DNA of 64,000 nucleotides from JBCFAY01 sp038562375 (GTDB taxonomy: Bacteria; Bacillota; Clostridia; Christensenellales; CAG-138), in assembly GCA_038562375.1 (NCBI GenBank), contig JBCFAY010000003.1, forward strand, positions 62,001 through 126,000, read 5' to 3'. The notes under the pieces were generated by a model. The model ran no database searches. It had not been told where the DNA came from and saw nothing but the letters and a program-made list of their open reading frames with translations. Both the position numbers and the translations under genes were made by a program. Within the stretch, counting starts at the first letter, position 1, and each line of letters begins with the position of its first letter. Positions 33,852 through 42,679 of this stretch are shown here, in pieces.

Positions 33852-33932
33852 TGCCGAACGCATGGTTCACGGAGGGAAAGAGTTCGGCAGCGATTTATAT
33901 CGATCATTTGCCGGTTTCAGCGCAACGAACCA

Positions 33933-33961
33933 TTGACAGCGGCTGAATTGGTGGATATAAT
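33933..33961 (+). promoter_or_regulatory. Consensus promoter of the tyrosine T-box transcript
   Basis: TTGACA at 33933-33938, a 17-base spacer and TATAAT at 33956-33961 match the housekeeping consensus exactly. It is divergent from the ECF promoter some 80 bases away. Confidence 0.85.
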
Positions 33962-33969
33962 ATATTATT

Positions 33970-34274
33970 AACCGAATAGCACAGCGGCGATGACTGCGAA
34001 ATAGTACCGGACTTTGCTCCCTCAGAGAGCTGTCGGATGGTGCAAGACAGTGGGATGTAACCCGGGAATACACGCAAACATGCTGCCCGCCGAACGAGCG
34101 CATCCGCTCAAGTAGATCGGGCCGGGTTTCACCCGTTATAGCGGTAGAGTATTGCGCTCGGATGAAACGCGCGCTTGTACTCGAAAAGGCTGGCGCTGTG
34201 AAGCGTCGGTGAATTGGGGTGGTAACACGGGATTTGGCGCTCGTCCTCTAGAAAAGGGAGGACGGCGTTTTTTT
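33970..34274 (+). promoter_or_regulatory. T-box leader with tyrosine specifier
   Basis: Stem I is readable. The lower helix GCG...CGC closes a specifier loop with AAATAGTA on the 5' side (the AGTA loop-E motif) and GAATACA on the 3' side. CCGG/CCGG stacks above it. The specifier is therefore TAC at 34069-34071, a tyrosine codon followed by A. An AGAG bulge (34024-34028) and GGTGCAA apical loop complete the arm. The T-box is at 34215-34231 (core GGGGTGGTAACACGGG). The terminator CGTCCTC/GAGGACG with seven Ts ends at 34274. Uncharged tRNA-Tyr should permit read-through into the lyase gene. Confidence 0.9.
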
Positions 34275-34343
34275 GTCGTTCACAGCGGCGGTGTCATCGT
34301 CAAAGGACATCCTCGAAAAATAGTATTTGAAGGGGAGAATAAG

Positions 34344-35792
34344 ATGACAAAAATCGATTTTTACAGCGGCGAAATGATCCCGCTGGAGATGCACAAGGTC
34401 CGGATCGTTCAAAAACTTACGCTTCCTCCGATCGAGCGCAGGCTTGAGGCGATCCGGGAGGCAGGGAACAATACGTTCCTGCTTAAGAACAAGGATATCT
34501 TTTTGGACATGCTGACCGACAGCGGCGTGAACGCGATGAGCGATCAGCAGCTCGCAGCCATGATGGTTTGCGACGACAGCTACGCGGGCAGCGCGACCTA
34601 TACGCGTTTGGAGGACAAGGTGCGCGAGATTTTCGGTATGGAGTATTTTCTGCCGACGCATCAGGGGCGCGCCGCCGAACATATTCTGGCGGAAACATTT
34701 ATTAAGCCGGGCGACGTCATCCCGATGAATTTTCACTTTACGACCGCAAAGGCGCATTTTACCCGGTGCGGCGCCAGGGTTGAGGAAGTGGTCATCGACG
34801 AAGGCATCGATCCAAACTGTTCTCACCCGTTTAAGGGCAATACGGACCCTGTGAAACTCAAAAAGCTGATCAAAGAAGTCGGGGCGTCGAAAATCCCGTT
34901 TATCAGGCTGGAGGCGGGAACCAATCTCATCGGCGGACAGCCTTTTTCGCTCGAGAACACCAGGGAGGTGTGCCGCATCGCACACGAAAACGGCATACTG
35001 ACGCTGATGGATGCGAGCTTGCTCCAGGACAACCTGTATTTTATCAAGATGCGCGAGGCCGCCTGCAAGGACATGAGCATCCGCGAGATCACGCGCGCAA
35101 TCTCGGACGAGATGGATATGATCTACTTCTCCGCAAGGAAACTTGGTTTTGCTAGGGGCGGCGGAATGTGCATACGCGCCGAGGCCGTCTGCGAGCGAAT
35201 GAAAGAGCTCGTGCCGATGTTCGAGGGGTTTTTGACCTACGGCGGAATGAGCACGCGCGAGATGGAAGCCATCGCGGTCGGGCTGGAAGAATCGATGGAC
35301 GAAGACATTATCTCGCAGGCGCCGCAGTTCATCCAATACATGAACCAGGAGCTGATCGACCGCGGCGTGCCCGTTGTCATGCCCGCGGGCGGACTTGGCT
35401 GCCATTTGAACGCGAGGGAGTTTTTATCTCACGTGGATCCGCATCAGTATCCCGCCGGCGCGCTTGGGGCGGCGGTATATATCGCGGGCGCGGTACGCGG
35501 CATGGAGCGCGGCACGATCTCCGAGCAGCGCGAACCGGACGGAACGGAGCCGATCGCGGCGGTGGAACTGCTGCGCCTAGCATTGCCGCGCAGGGTATTC
35601 ACGCTCTCCCAGGTGAAATATACCGTGGACCGCGTCGCATGGCTCTACAAGAACCGCGAATTGGTCGGCGGGCTGCGTTTTATCAAGGAGCCGACCAATC
35701 TGCGCTTTTTCTTCGGGCTGCTTGAGCCGATCGGCGATTGGCAGGAAAAGCTTGCCGCGAAATACAAGGAAGATTTTGGAGACAGCCTGTAA
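34344..35792 (+). CDS. Tyrosine phenol-lyase/tryptophanase family PLP enzyme, divergent
   Basis: These enzymes cleave tyrosine or tryptophan to pyruvate, ammonia and phenol or indole, and the phenol-lyase reaction is reversible. The 482-residue product has the family blocks NTFLLKNKDIFLDMLTDSGVNAMSD, DDSYAGSATY, PTHQGRAAEH, LTYGG and PNRRVFT-like LALPRRVFTL. Schiff-base Lys266 lies in FSARKLG. Arg389 in GMERG matches Arg381 of tyrosine phenol-lyase (Ile in tryptophanase), supporting tyrosine specificity, as does the Tyr T-box. Asp223 is kept, but Leu226 stands where both enzymes have Arg (Arg217), and the KKD after the loop is RKL. Activity may differ. GGGGAG precedes ATG 34344. Confidence 0.85.
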   Translation: MTKIDFYSGEMIPLEMHKVRIVQKLTLPPIERRLEAIREAGNNTFLLKNKDIFLDMLTDSGVNAMSDQQLAAMMVCDDSYAGSATYTRLEDKVREIFGMEYFLPTHQGRAAEHILAETFIKPGDVIPMNFHFTTAKAHFTRCGARVEEVVIDEGIDPNCSHPFKGNTDPVKLKKLIKEVGASKIPFIRLEAGTNLIGGQPFSLENTREVCRIAHENGILTLMDASLLQDNLYFIKMREAACKDMSIREITRAISDEMDMIYFSARKLGFARGGGMCIRAEAVCERMKELVPMFEGFLTYGGMSTREMEAIAVGLEESMDEDIISQAPQFIQYMNQELIDRGVPVVMPAGGLGCHLNAREFLSHVDPHQYPAGALGAAVYIAGAVRGMERGTISEQREPDGTEPIAAVELLRLALPRRVFTLSQVKYTVDRVAWLYKNRELVGGLRFIKEPTNLRFFFGLLEPIGDWQEKLAAKYKEDFGDSL

Positions 35793-35820
35793 GCGAACGC
35801 AATCCCCAAATTAGATTTAA

Positions 35821-35853
35821 AGCGTCCGGCGCGTTTGTCGCCGGGCGCTTTTT
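35821..35853 (+). terminator. Rho-independent terminator after the lyase gene
   Basis: AGCGTCCGGCG pairs with CGCCGGGCGCT (one G-U) around CGTTTGT, followed by a run of five Ts. Confidence 0.88.
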
Positions 35854-35943
35854 CCCGTCGGCTGCGTCAATAGATATCGGGGCACATGGTAGAATGTTGA
35901 CGGAGCAGATTGGCTGATCTGTTGTTGACCGGAAATCAAGGCG

Positions 35944-35972
35944 TTGTCATATCCCCAAGGCAAGGGTATACT
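35944..35972 (+). promoter_or_regulatory. Promoter of trxB
   Basis: TTGTCA (35944-35949) and TATACT (35967-35972) are 17 bases apart, 30 bases upstream of the start codon. Confidence 0.65.
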
Positions 35973-36001
35973 AATATAAAAACAGGAAAAGGATGTCAAT
36001 C

Positions 36002-36913
36002 ATGATCGATATTGCTATCATAGGCGGCGGCCCGGCCGGGCTGACGGCAGGCCTGTATGCAGCCCGCAGCGGCCTCAAGAGCGTGCTCTTTGAGGAGGTT
36101 TTCGTGGGCGGCCAAGCCGCGAGAACCCCTAGGATCGATAACTACCCGGGATTCGCGGAAGGCATCGACGGCGCGACGCTTGGGATGAATATCGAGCAGC
36201 AAGCGATGCGTTTCGGGCTTGAAATCCGCTACGACCCTGTTTCAAAGCTGGAGCTTAAAGGCGATGTGAAAAAAATCCATACACAGGATGCGTCGCTGGA
36301 AGCGCGCACCGTAATCATCGCGACGGGCGCGTCTCCAAACAAGCTTGGGCTTGAGAAGGAGCAGGAGCTGACCGGCTCGGGCATATCTTACTGCGCGACC
36401 TGCGACGGCGCGTTCTTTAAGGGAAAGGCCGTGGCGGTGGTAGGCGGCGGGGATACTGCCGTTTCCGACGCGATATACCTCGCTCGGTATGCTTCCAAAG
36501 TTTATTTGATCCACAGGCGCGATAAGCTGCGCGCGGATGAGATTTTGCAAAAGGCGGTGCTCACCGAGCCGAACGTCGAACTGGTATTCGACAGCGAGGT
36601 TCGTTCCCTGCTCGGCGAAGAAAGCCTTTCGGGGATCATGGTACATCACAAACCGACGGGCGATCTCAAACAGATCGACGTTCAAGGGCTGTTCGTCGCC
36701 GTGGGGATTCGGCCGCGGACGGATCTTGTCAGGGATGTCCTCGAGCTTACGGAAGACGGCTATATTCAGACAGACGCTCTGATGCAGACGTCTATCGAGG
36801 GCGTATATGCCGCCGGAGACGTCCGGAATACGCCGCTAAGGCAGGTCGTAACCGCCGTAGCGGACGGGGCCGTGGCCGCGACGCAGGCGGCGGAAAGGTG
36901 TTCCCTAAAGTAA
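36002..36913 (+). CDS. trxB: Thioredoxin-disulfide reductase
   Basis: TrxB passes electrons from NADPH through FAD to thioredoxin. The 303-residue product has the FAD dinucleotide motif GGGPAGLTAGLYAARSG at the N-terminus and the redox pair Cys131-Ala-Thr-Cys134 (CATC, followed by DG). An NADPH-binding motif VVGGGDTAVSDA follows, and the C-terminal FAD block is TSIEGVYAAGDV. I prefer ATG 36002 (MIDIAIIGGG), with AAAAGG nine bases upstream, over ATG 35993, which lies on that site. A stem formed by GTAAAGGGA and TCCCTTTAC (36910-36947) straddles the stop codon. Confidence 0.95.
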   Translation: MIDIAIIGGGPAGLTAGLYAARSGLKSVLFEEVFVGGQAARTPRIDNYPGFAEGIDGATLGMNIEQQAMRFGLEIRYDPVSKLELKGDVKKIHTQDASLEARTVIIATGASPNKLGLEKEQELTGSGISYCATCDGAFFKGKAVAVVGGGDTAVSDAIYLARYASKVYLIHRRDKLRADEILQKAVLTEPNVELVFDSEVRSLLGEESLSGIMVHHKPTGDLKQIDVQGLFVAVGIRPRTDLVRDVLELTEDGYIQTDALMQTSIEGVYAAGDVRNTPLRQVVTAVADGAVAATQAAERCSLK

Positions 36914-36971
36914 AGGGAATCGAATCCATGTGCTTGACTCCCTTTACCTTAAAATAACGGATGGTGATAGA

Positions 36972-38333
36972 ATGGGAAGACTTTTTGGTACGGACGGCGT
37001 TCGCGGCATCGCAAACGCCGAGCTTAGCTGCGACCTCGCGCTGAAAATCGGCGCGGCGGGAGCGTATGTGCTTACAAGCGAGGTGCATAGCCCCAAGATC
37101 CTAATCGGCTGTGACACGAGAAAGTCCGGGGATATGCTTTGTTCGGCGCTGACGGCGGGAATCTGCTCCGTGGGCGGCGACGCGATCCATGTCGGCGTGA
37201 TCCCGACGCCCGCGATGGCGTATCTGGTGCGGCTCTATGGCGCCGACGCGGCGGTAATGGTCAGCGCGTCGCACAATCCGATGGAATTTAACGGCATCAA
37301 GTGGTTTGATGGCGAGGGCTATAAGCTTTCGGATGCCCTGGAGGATCAGATCGAGCGAATCATACGGGACCATGTCGCGCTGCCGCATCCGACGGGAGCG
37401 GCGGTCGGGCGCGTGATCCATGCGCGCCGCGCGCAGCAAGAGTATACGAGCTTTCTCATATCCGCCGCAGAGACGCGCTTTGAAGGCCTGCGCATCGTAC
37501 TCGACTGCGCCAACGGCGCTTCCTCCGCGATCGCCAAGGAGGTGTTTCGGGCGCTGGGAGCCGAAACGCTGTCCTTTTCCGACGAGCCGGACGGGAACAA
37601 CATCAACGAGCATTGCGGCTCGACGCACCCGCAAAGGCTGGCGCAGCTCGTTACGGAGATGGGCGCGGACGTCGGCTTCGCGTTTGACGGGGACGCGGAT
37701 CGATTGATCGCCGCGGACGAACGCGGCAACGTCGTGGATGGGGACCGCATCATGGGCATCTGCGCGCTCGACCGGAAGAGAAGGGGAACGCTTTCTAACG
37801 ATACGCTCGTGATTACCTCGATGTCCAATCTCGGGCTGAAAAAGAGGATGAAACAAGCGGACATAACGCTCGCTGAAACCGGCGTCGGAGATCGTTATGT
37901 GCTCGAGTGTATGCTCAAAAACGGCTATTGTCTGGGTGGAGAGCAGTCCGGGCATGTGATTTTCCTCGATAAGAACACGACGGGCGACGGCATCCTTACG
38001 GCGGTGGAGCTGCTCAACGTGCTCAAGAAGCGCGCTTCGCGTATGTCTGAGCTTGCCGGCGAGATCCCGATCTACCCGCAGATACTCATCAACGTTAAGG
38101 TCGATAACGCCTATAAGAACGACATGATGCAGGATGAGGAACTGCTTCGCGGCGTACGCGAGGCGGAGAGCGCCCTGGGCGACGGCGGCCGCGTGCTGGT
38201 GCGCGCCTCCGGGACGGAGCCTCTCATACGCATCATGCTCGAGGGGGACGACGAGGAACAAATCCGCCGCCTTGGGATCGGCGTGGCGAGGGTACTCGAA
38301 AAGAAGTACGGCGGAACGATCAAAAACGCATAG
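36972..38333 (+). CDS. glmM: Phosphoglucosamine mutase
   Basis: GlmM converts glucosamine-6-phosphate to glucosamine-1-phosphate for peptidoglycan and other amino-sugar polymers. The 453-residue product has MGRLFGTDGVRG at the start and active-site Ser100 in VSASHNP, which must be phosphorylated. The magnesium loop is FAFDGDADR, the sugar loop is GGEQSGH and the phosphate-binding loop is VRASGTEPLIRIM. Length matches the family (about 450). The start is set by MGRLFGTDG; longer in-frame starts read non-conserved leader. Confidence 0.96.
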   Translation: MGRLFGTDGVRGIANAELSCDLALKIGAAGAYVLTSEVHSPKILIGCDTRKSGDMLCSALTAGICSVGGDAIHVGVIPTPAMAYLVRLYGADAAVMVSASHNPMEFNGIKWFDGEGYKLSDALEDQIERIIRDHVALPHPTGAAVGRVIHARRAQQEYTSFLISAAETRFEGLRIVLDCANGASSAIAKEVFRALGAETLSFSDEPDGNNINEHCGSTHPQRLAQLVTEMGADVGFAFDGDADRLIAADERGNVVDGDRIMGICALDRKRRGTLSNDTLVITSMSNLGLKKRMKQADITLAETGVGDRYVLECMLKNGYCLGGEQSGHVIFLDKNTTGDGILTAVELLNVLKKRASRMSELAGEIPIYPQILINVKVDNAYKNDMMQDEELLRGVREAESALGDGGRVLVRASGTEPLIRIMLEGDDEEQIRRLGIGVARVLEKKYGGTIKNA

Positions 38334-38347
38334 CCGAATTACGAGTA

Positions 38348-38390
38348 CATCCCTTTCGTTTCTTGCGGAGGGGATGATTTTCTTTTTGCC
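38348..38390 (+). terminator. Likely terminator after glmM
   Basis: CATCCC (38348-38353) pairs with GGGATG (38371-38376), followed by ATTTTCTTTTT. The stem is short but the U-tract is good. Confidence 0.55.
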
Positions 38391-38452
38391 GCCTGCAGCG
38401 CTTTTCCGCCCAGCCGGCCAATAAAGGCAAGGGAGGGACGAGCAGCTTCCGC

Positions 38453-38481
38453 TTGCAATTTATTGGTACTTCCAGTATCAT
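38453..38481 (+). promoter_or_regulatory. Promoter of lepA
   Basis: TTGCAA (38453-38458) and TATCAT (38476-38481) with a 17-base spacer, 39 bases upstream of the lepA start. Confidence 0.6.
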
Positions 38482-38519
38482 TTCAATGAGTATTATGAAT
38501 ACGCTCCAGGAGGATCCAA

Positions 38520-40322
38520 ATGGCATATCGCCAGGATTTGATTCGGAATTTCTGCATCATCGCGCATATCGATCACGGGAAATCCACGCTTGCGGACCGT
38601 ATGATGGAACTGACCCATACGGTCGCTCAGCGCGATATGGCGGATCAGCTTCTGGATACGATGGAAATCGAGCGCGAGCGCGGCATTACCATCAAGGCGA
38701 CGGCGGTGCGCATGTTCTACGACCATGCGGACGGCAACCGCTACATGTTCAATCTGATCGACACGCCGGGTCACGTCGATTTTACTTATGAAGTTTCAAG
38801 GAGCCTCGCGGCCTGCGAAGGGGCGATACTGGTCGTGGACGCCACGCAGGGAATCGAGGCGCAGACGCTTGCGAACGTCTATCTCGCGCTGGACAATAAC
38901 CTCGAGATCGTGCCGGTCATCAACAAGATCGATCTGCCGAGCGCCCAGCCCGAACATGTTATCCGCGAGATCGAAGATGTGATCGGCCTGCCTGCGGAGG
39001 ACGCGCCGTGTATCAGCGCGAAATCCGGTTTGAACGTCGAACAGGTGCTCGCAAAGGTCGTCGAGGCGATCCCGGCGCCCTCCGGGGATATAAACGCGCC
39101 CCTCAAGGCGCTGATATTCGACTGCATCTATGATAATTACAAGGGCGCGCTGAGCTATGTGCGCGTTATGGAAGGGCATGTTCGCGAGGGGATGCGCATC
39201 CGCTCGATGGCCACCGGCAACGAGTTCGACGTGACGGAGGTAGGCGTGTTTACGCCTTCGCTCAAGCCGAGCGACGAGCTTGTTGCGGGCGAGGTCGGCT
39301 ACATCGCGGCGTCCATCAAGAGCGTCGCCCAGACTAAGGTCGGCGATACGATCACCGACGCGGACAATCCGGCATCCGCCGCGCTGCCCGGCTATAAGCA
39401 GGTGCAGCCGATGGTATTCTGCGGCATTTACCCGGCCGACGGCGCGCGCTACGACGATCTTCGCGACGCGCTGGACAAGCTCGTGCTCAACGACGCCTCG
39501 CTCTCGTTTGAACCGGAAACCTCGACCGCGCTCGGTTTCGGCTTCCGCTGCGGGTTCTTGGGGCTGCTGCATATGGAGATCATACAGGAGCGCCTCGAGC
39601 GTGAATTTGACCTTGATCTTGTGACCACCTCGCCGAGCGTTATCTATCGCGTGAAAAAGACCTCCGGCGAAGAGATCACGATCGACAACCCCAGCAATCT
39701 GCCTCCGCCGACGGAGATCGCCTATATGGAGGAGCCGATGGTGACGGCCAACATCATGACGCCGTCCGAGTACGTCGGCACCATCATGGAGCTGTGCCAG
39801 GAGAAGCGCGGGATATTCCGCGACATGAACTATATCGAGGAAACGCGCGTAAGGATCCACTATGAGCTGCCGCTCAACGAAATTATCTACGACTTTTTCG
39901 ATCAGCTCAAATCGAGGAGCCGCGGCTACGCTTCCTTCGATTACGAGCTTAAAGAGTACATGCGCTCCGAACTCGTCAAGCTCGATTTCCTGCTCAACGG
40001 CGATATGTGCGATGCGCTTTCGACGATCGTACACAAGGATAAGGCGTACAACAAGGGCCGCTCCGTGGCCGAAAAGCTTAAGGACGTGATTCCGAGGCAG
40101 CAGTTCGAGATCCCGATCCAGGCCGCGATCGGCGGCAAGATCATCGCGCGGGAGACGGTAAAGGCCGTCCGGAAAGATGTTTTGGCCAAGTGCTACGGCG
40201 GCGACATCACGCGCAAGAAGAAACTGCTCGAGAAGCAAAAGGAAGGCAAGAAGCGTATGCGCCAGGTGGGAACGGTGGAAGTGCCCAGCGACGCGTTCAT
40301 GAGCGTGCTTCGCATCAACTGA
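38520..40322 (+). CDS. lepA: Elongation factor 4 (LepA)
   Basis: LepA is a ribosome-binding translational GTPase involved in 30S biogenesis and back-translocation. The 600-residue protein is full length. GTPase motifs are AHIDHGKST (G1), ERGITIKAT (G2), DTPGH (G3), NKIDLPSA (G4) and SAKSG (G5). A EF-G-like domain follows, then the LepA-specific C-terminal domain ending in KEGKKRMRQVGTVEVPSDAFMSVL. AGGAGG is seven bases upstream. It is three bases from hemW, so the two are coupled. Confidence 0.97.
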   Translation: MAYRQDLIRNFCIIAHIDHGKSTLADRMMELTHTVAQRDMADQLLDTMEIERERGITIKATAVRMFYDHADGNRYMFNLIDTPGHVDFTYEVSRSLAACEGAILVVDATQGIEAQTLANVYLALDNNLEIVPVINKIDLPSAQPEHVIREIEDVIGLPAEDAPCISAKSGLNVEQVLAKVVEAIPAPSGDINAPLKALIFDCIYDNYKGALSYVRVMEGHVREGMRIRSMATGNEFDVTEVGVFTPSLKPSDELVAGEVGYIAASIKSVAQTKVGDTITDADNPASAALPGYKQVQPMVFCGIYPADGARYDDLRDALDKLVLNDASLSFEPETSTALGFGFRCGFLGLLHMEIIQERLEREFDLDLVTTSPSVIYRVKKTSGEEITIDNPSNLPPPTEIAYMEEPMVTANIMTPSEYVGTIMELCQEKRGIFRDMNYIEETRVRIHYELPLNEIIYDFFDQLKSRSRGYASFDYELKEYMRSELVKLDFLLNGDMCDALSTIVHKDKAYNKGRSVAEKLKDVIPRQQFEIPIQAAIGGKIIARETVKAVRKDVLAKCYGGDITRKKKLLEKQKEGKKRMRQVGTVEVPSDAFMSVLRIN

Positions 40323-40325
40323 ACC

Positions 40326-41465
40326 ATGGCAGGAATCTATGTCCATATTCCATTCTGCATCCGCAAATGCAGGTACTGCGATTTTGTATCCTTCGAGTCG
40401 ATTCAAAAGCTCGAAGGATATTTTGATCTGCTGCTTGCCGAGGCCGACCTCCGAGCAGGAGAGTGCCGCGCCCTTGAATTCCAAACGGTGTTTTTGGGCG
40501 GCGGAACGCCTTCGCTGCTTTCAGGCGATCAGGCCGCAAGGCTGATCGTTGGATTGCGTGAACAATACCGAGTCGCAAAGGACGCGGAAATCACGATCGA
40601 GTGCAATCCCGGCACGCTCGACGCGGAGAAGCTGCAAAGATACCGCAAGGGCGGGATCAATCGGCTGTCGATCGGGCTGCAGAGCACGCACGAGGAGCTC
40701 TTGACCGCCATCGGCAGGATCCATACCTTTGAGGATTTCCTTCGCACGCATCAACAGGCACGTTCTGCCGGGTTTGAGAACATCAATATCGACCTGATGT
40801 TCGGCCTGCCCGGGCAGACGTGGGAACAGTATCAAAACACGCTTAAGACGGTGATTTCGCTCGGCCCAGAGCATGTGAGCGCGTATTCTCTGACACTTGA
40901 GGAGCACACGCCGCTGCACCGGCTCGTCGAGCGGGGCGAACTGCGCCTGCCGGACGAAGACGAGACGTTCGAAATGTACGAAAACGGCGCTTGCCTTCTG
41001 GAGCAGGCCGGATATGCACGCTACGAAATATCGAATTTTGCGCTGCCCGGCAAAGAGTGCCGACACAACATCAACTACTGGGAAAATGGGCAGTATCTAG
41101 GTCTTGGCGTCGCCGCGCACAGCTCGTTACGGAACGGAGACAGCCTGGTCAGAAGCAGCAATGCCGTGACGCTCGAGGCCTATTCGGAAGCTCTTTTAAA
41201 ATGCGAACTGCCGATTGCATCCGGCGAGCGCATCGGCGCGCAGCAGGAAATGTTTGAATGCGTGATGCTGGGTCTGCGTATGATAAAGGGCATAAACAGG
41301 GGTGCGTTTTTGAAGCGTTTTGGCATAACCGTTGAATCGGCATATCCCGACGCAATCGACATCCTTGTTCGCAAGGGGTGGCTGCATGCGGACAAAGACG
41401 CTTTGCGCCTTACGCCCGCCGGCCTTAACATGCAGAACGCCGCGCTTTTGGAATTCATGCAGTAA
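40326..41465 (+). CDS. hemW: Radical SAM protein HemW
   Basis: HemW is a radical-SAM heme-binding protein, formerly annotated as oxygen-independent coproporphyrinogen III oxidase and now regarded as a heme chaperone. The 379-residue product starts MAGIYVHIPFCIRKCRYCDF, with the CX3CX2C cluster motif at residues 11, 15 and 18. It also has FLGGGTPSLL, GINRLSIGLQS and INIDLMFGLPGQTWEQYQ. The lepA-hemW-hrcA order is common in Firmicutes. The Cys triad without an adjacent fourth Cys supports HemW over HemN. Confidence 0.92.
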   Translation: MAGIYVHIPFCIRKCRYCDFVSFESIQKLEGYFDLLLAEADLRAGECRALEFQTVFLGGGTPSLLSGDQAARLIVGLREQYRVAKDAEITIECNPGTLDAEKLQRYRKGGINRLSIGLQSTHEELLTAIGRIHTFEDFLRTHQQARSAGFENINIDLMFGLPGQTWEQYQNTLKTVISLGPEHVSAYSLTLEEHTPLHRLVERGELRLPDEDETFEMYENGACLLEQAGYARYEISNFALPGKECRHNINYWENGQYLGLGVAAHSSLRNGDSLVRSSNAVTLEAYSEALLKCELPIASGERIGAQQEMFECVMLGLRMIKGINRGAFLKRFGITVESAYPDAIDILVRKGWLHADKDALRLTPAGLNMQNAALLEFMQ

Positions 41466-41545
41466 ACGCGGCTGTTTCAGGTAAATCAAGCCCATTTTCC
41501 TAAGTATGCTTCACCTTTTTGTCACAAAGGTTTTTCTTCCTATAC

Positions 41546-41574
41546 TTGACAATATTGAGGCGGAGTGCTATTTT
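41546..41574 (+). promoter_or_regulatory. Promoter of the hrcA operon
   Basis: TTGACA (41546-41551) and TATTTT (41569-41574) with a 17-base spacer lie directly upstream of the CIRCE element, which would overlap the transcription start. Confidence 0.65.
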
Positions 41575-41585
41575 TATAGTGACCG

Positions 41586-41612
41586 TTAGCACTCGACGAT
41601 CAAGAGTGCTAA
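41586..41612 (+). promoter_or_regulatory. CIRCE operator bound by HrcA
   Basis: TTAGCACTC (41586-41594), nine bases, GAGTGCTAA (41604-41612) is a perfect CIRCE element. HrcA binds it to repress the chaperone operon; GroE-assisted refolding of HrcA restores repression after heat shock. It lies 23 bases before the hrcA start. Confidence 0.97.
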
Positions 41613-41634
41613 TAACGAAGGGGGGGTGTAATGG

Positions 41635-42678
41635 ATGGATCTAGATGAACGAAAACTGCAGATCCTGCAGGCCATCATCGACGACTATATCCTTACGGCT
41701 GCCCCTATCGGTTCGCGCACGATTTCCAAGCGGACGGACATCGGCCTTTCCTCTGCGACAATCCGCAACGAAATGTCGGATCTTGAGGAGCTTGGCTTTC
41801 TGGAACAGCCGCACACCTCGGCGGGGCGGATCCCCTCGGATAAGGCGTACCGGCTGTATGTGAACAACATCATGAAGAAGACCAAGCTGACACCCGATGA
41901 ATGCAGCGCGATCAGCAAGCTCTTCTCCAGGAGGGTTGATGCGGTGGAGGATGTGATCCGGCAGACCGCCTGGGTGCTTTCCAACGTAACGCATTATACC
42001 TCGATGGTGCTCGCGCCGCAGCTGAAATCGGTCAAGCTCAAGCACATTCAGCTTGTGCCGATCAGCGAGAGGAAGGCGCTCGTGGTGATCGTGACCAACA
42101 CGGGCATCACGCGGGATTCGATCGTGCATATCCCGGCGGATATGGACGCGTACCATCTGGAACGGCTTTCGCGTATGCTTACGGCGCACTTCGCGAATAT
42201 GCGCCTTGAGGAAGCGTCGCGTTCGATGGAGCATTTTTTCAGCGAAGAGGTCAACTCGTACCGCGGGCTGCTTAAATCGATGTCTGAGGTGCTCAACCAG
42301 CGCATTTCCGGCTCGCAGGCGCGATCGGTCGAACTCAGCGGGGCCACAAACATGCTCAATTACCCGGAATACAGCGATCTGGACAAAGCGCGCGCGTTTC
42401 TTTCGGCGATTGAGACGAAGGATTATCTGTTCAATATGCTCGCCAACGCGAGCAAACTCGAGTTTACGGTGACGATCGGCTCCGAAAACGAGAGCATGGA
42501 CATGAAGGATTGCAGCGTCGTCACCGCGACCTATAAGATCGGAGAAGATCCGATCGGCTCGATGGGCGTCATCGGCCCGACGCGCATGAACTACGCTAAG
42601 GTACTCGCGATTTTAGGTTTCATGGGGAACAGCTTAAGCGAGATGCTGACGAATCTGATCGAGGAGGAAAAACGGTAA
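41635..42678 (+). CDS. hrcA: Heat-inducible transcription repressor HrcA
   Basis: HrcA represses class I heat-shock genes through CIRCE. The 347-residue product has the N-terminal winged helix with PIGSRTISKRTDIGLSSATIRNEMSDLEELGFLEQPHTSAGRIPSDKAYRLYV, the most conserved stretch of the family. A GAF-like dimerisation domain follows, ending in GSMGVIGPTRMNYAKVL. The CIRCE box in its own leader shows autoregulation. It is followed directly by grpE. Confidence 0.97.
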   Translation: MDLDERKLQILQAIIDDYILTAAPIGSRTISKRTDIGLSSATIRNEMSDLEELGFLEQPHTSAGRIPSDKAYRLYVNNIMKKTKLTPDECSAISKLFSRRVDAVEDVIRQTAWVLSNVTHYTSMVLAPQLKSVKLKHIQLVPISERKALVVIVTNTGITRDSIVHIPADMDAYHLERLSRMLTAHFANMRLEEASRSMEHFFSEEVNSYRGLLKSMSEVLNQRISGSQARSVELSGATNMLNYPEYSDLDKARAFLSAIETKDYLFNMLANASKLEFTVTIGSENESMDMKDCSVVTATYKIGEDPIGSMGVIGPTRMNYAKVLAILGFMGNSLSEMLTNLIEEEKR

Positions 42679-42679
42679 A

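Noticed and set aside
33765..33932. TPP riboswitch before ykoE
   Set aside because: Neither the CTGAGA-type pyrimidine arm nor the conserved 3' arm is present; a plain promoter fills the leader.
36914..36971. glmS-type ribozyme or riboswitch before glmM
   Set aside because: The gap is under 60 bases and holds only a simple stem shared with the trxB stop region.
38796..40484. 562-codon open frame on the minus strand opposite lepA
   Set aside because: Shadow of lepA: composition follows the complementary strand, no family motif and no separate expression signals.
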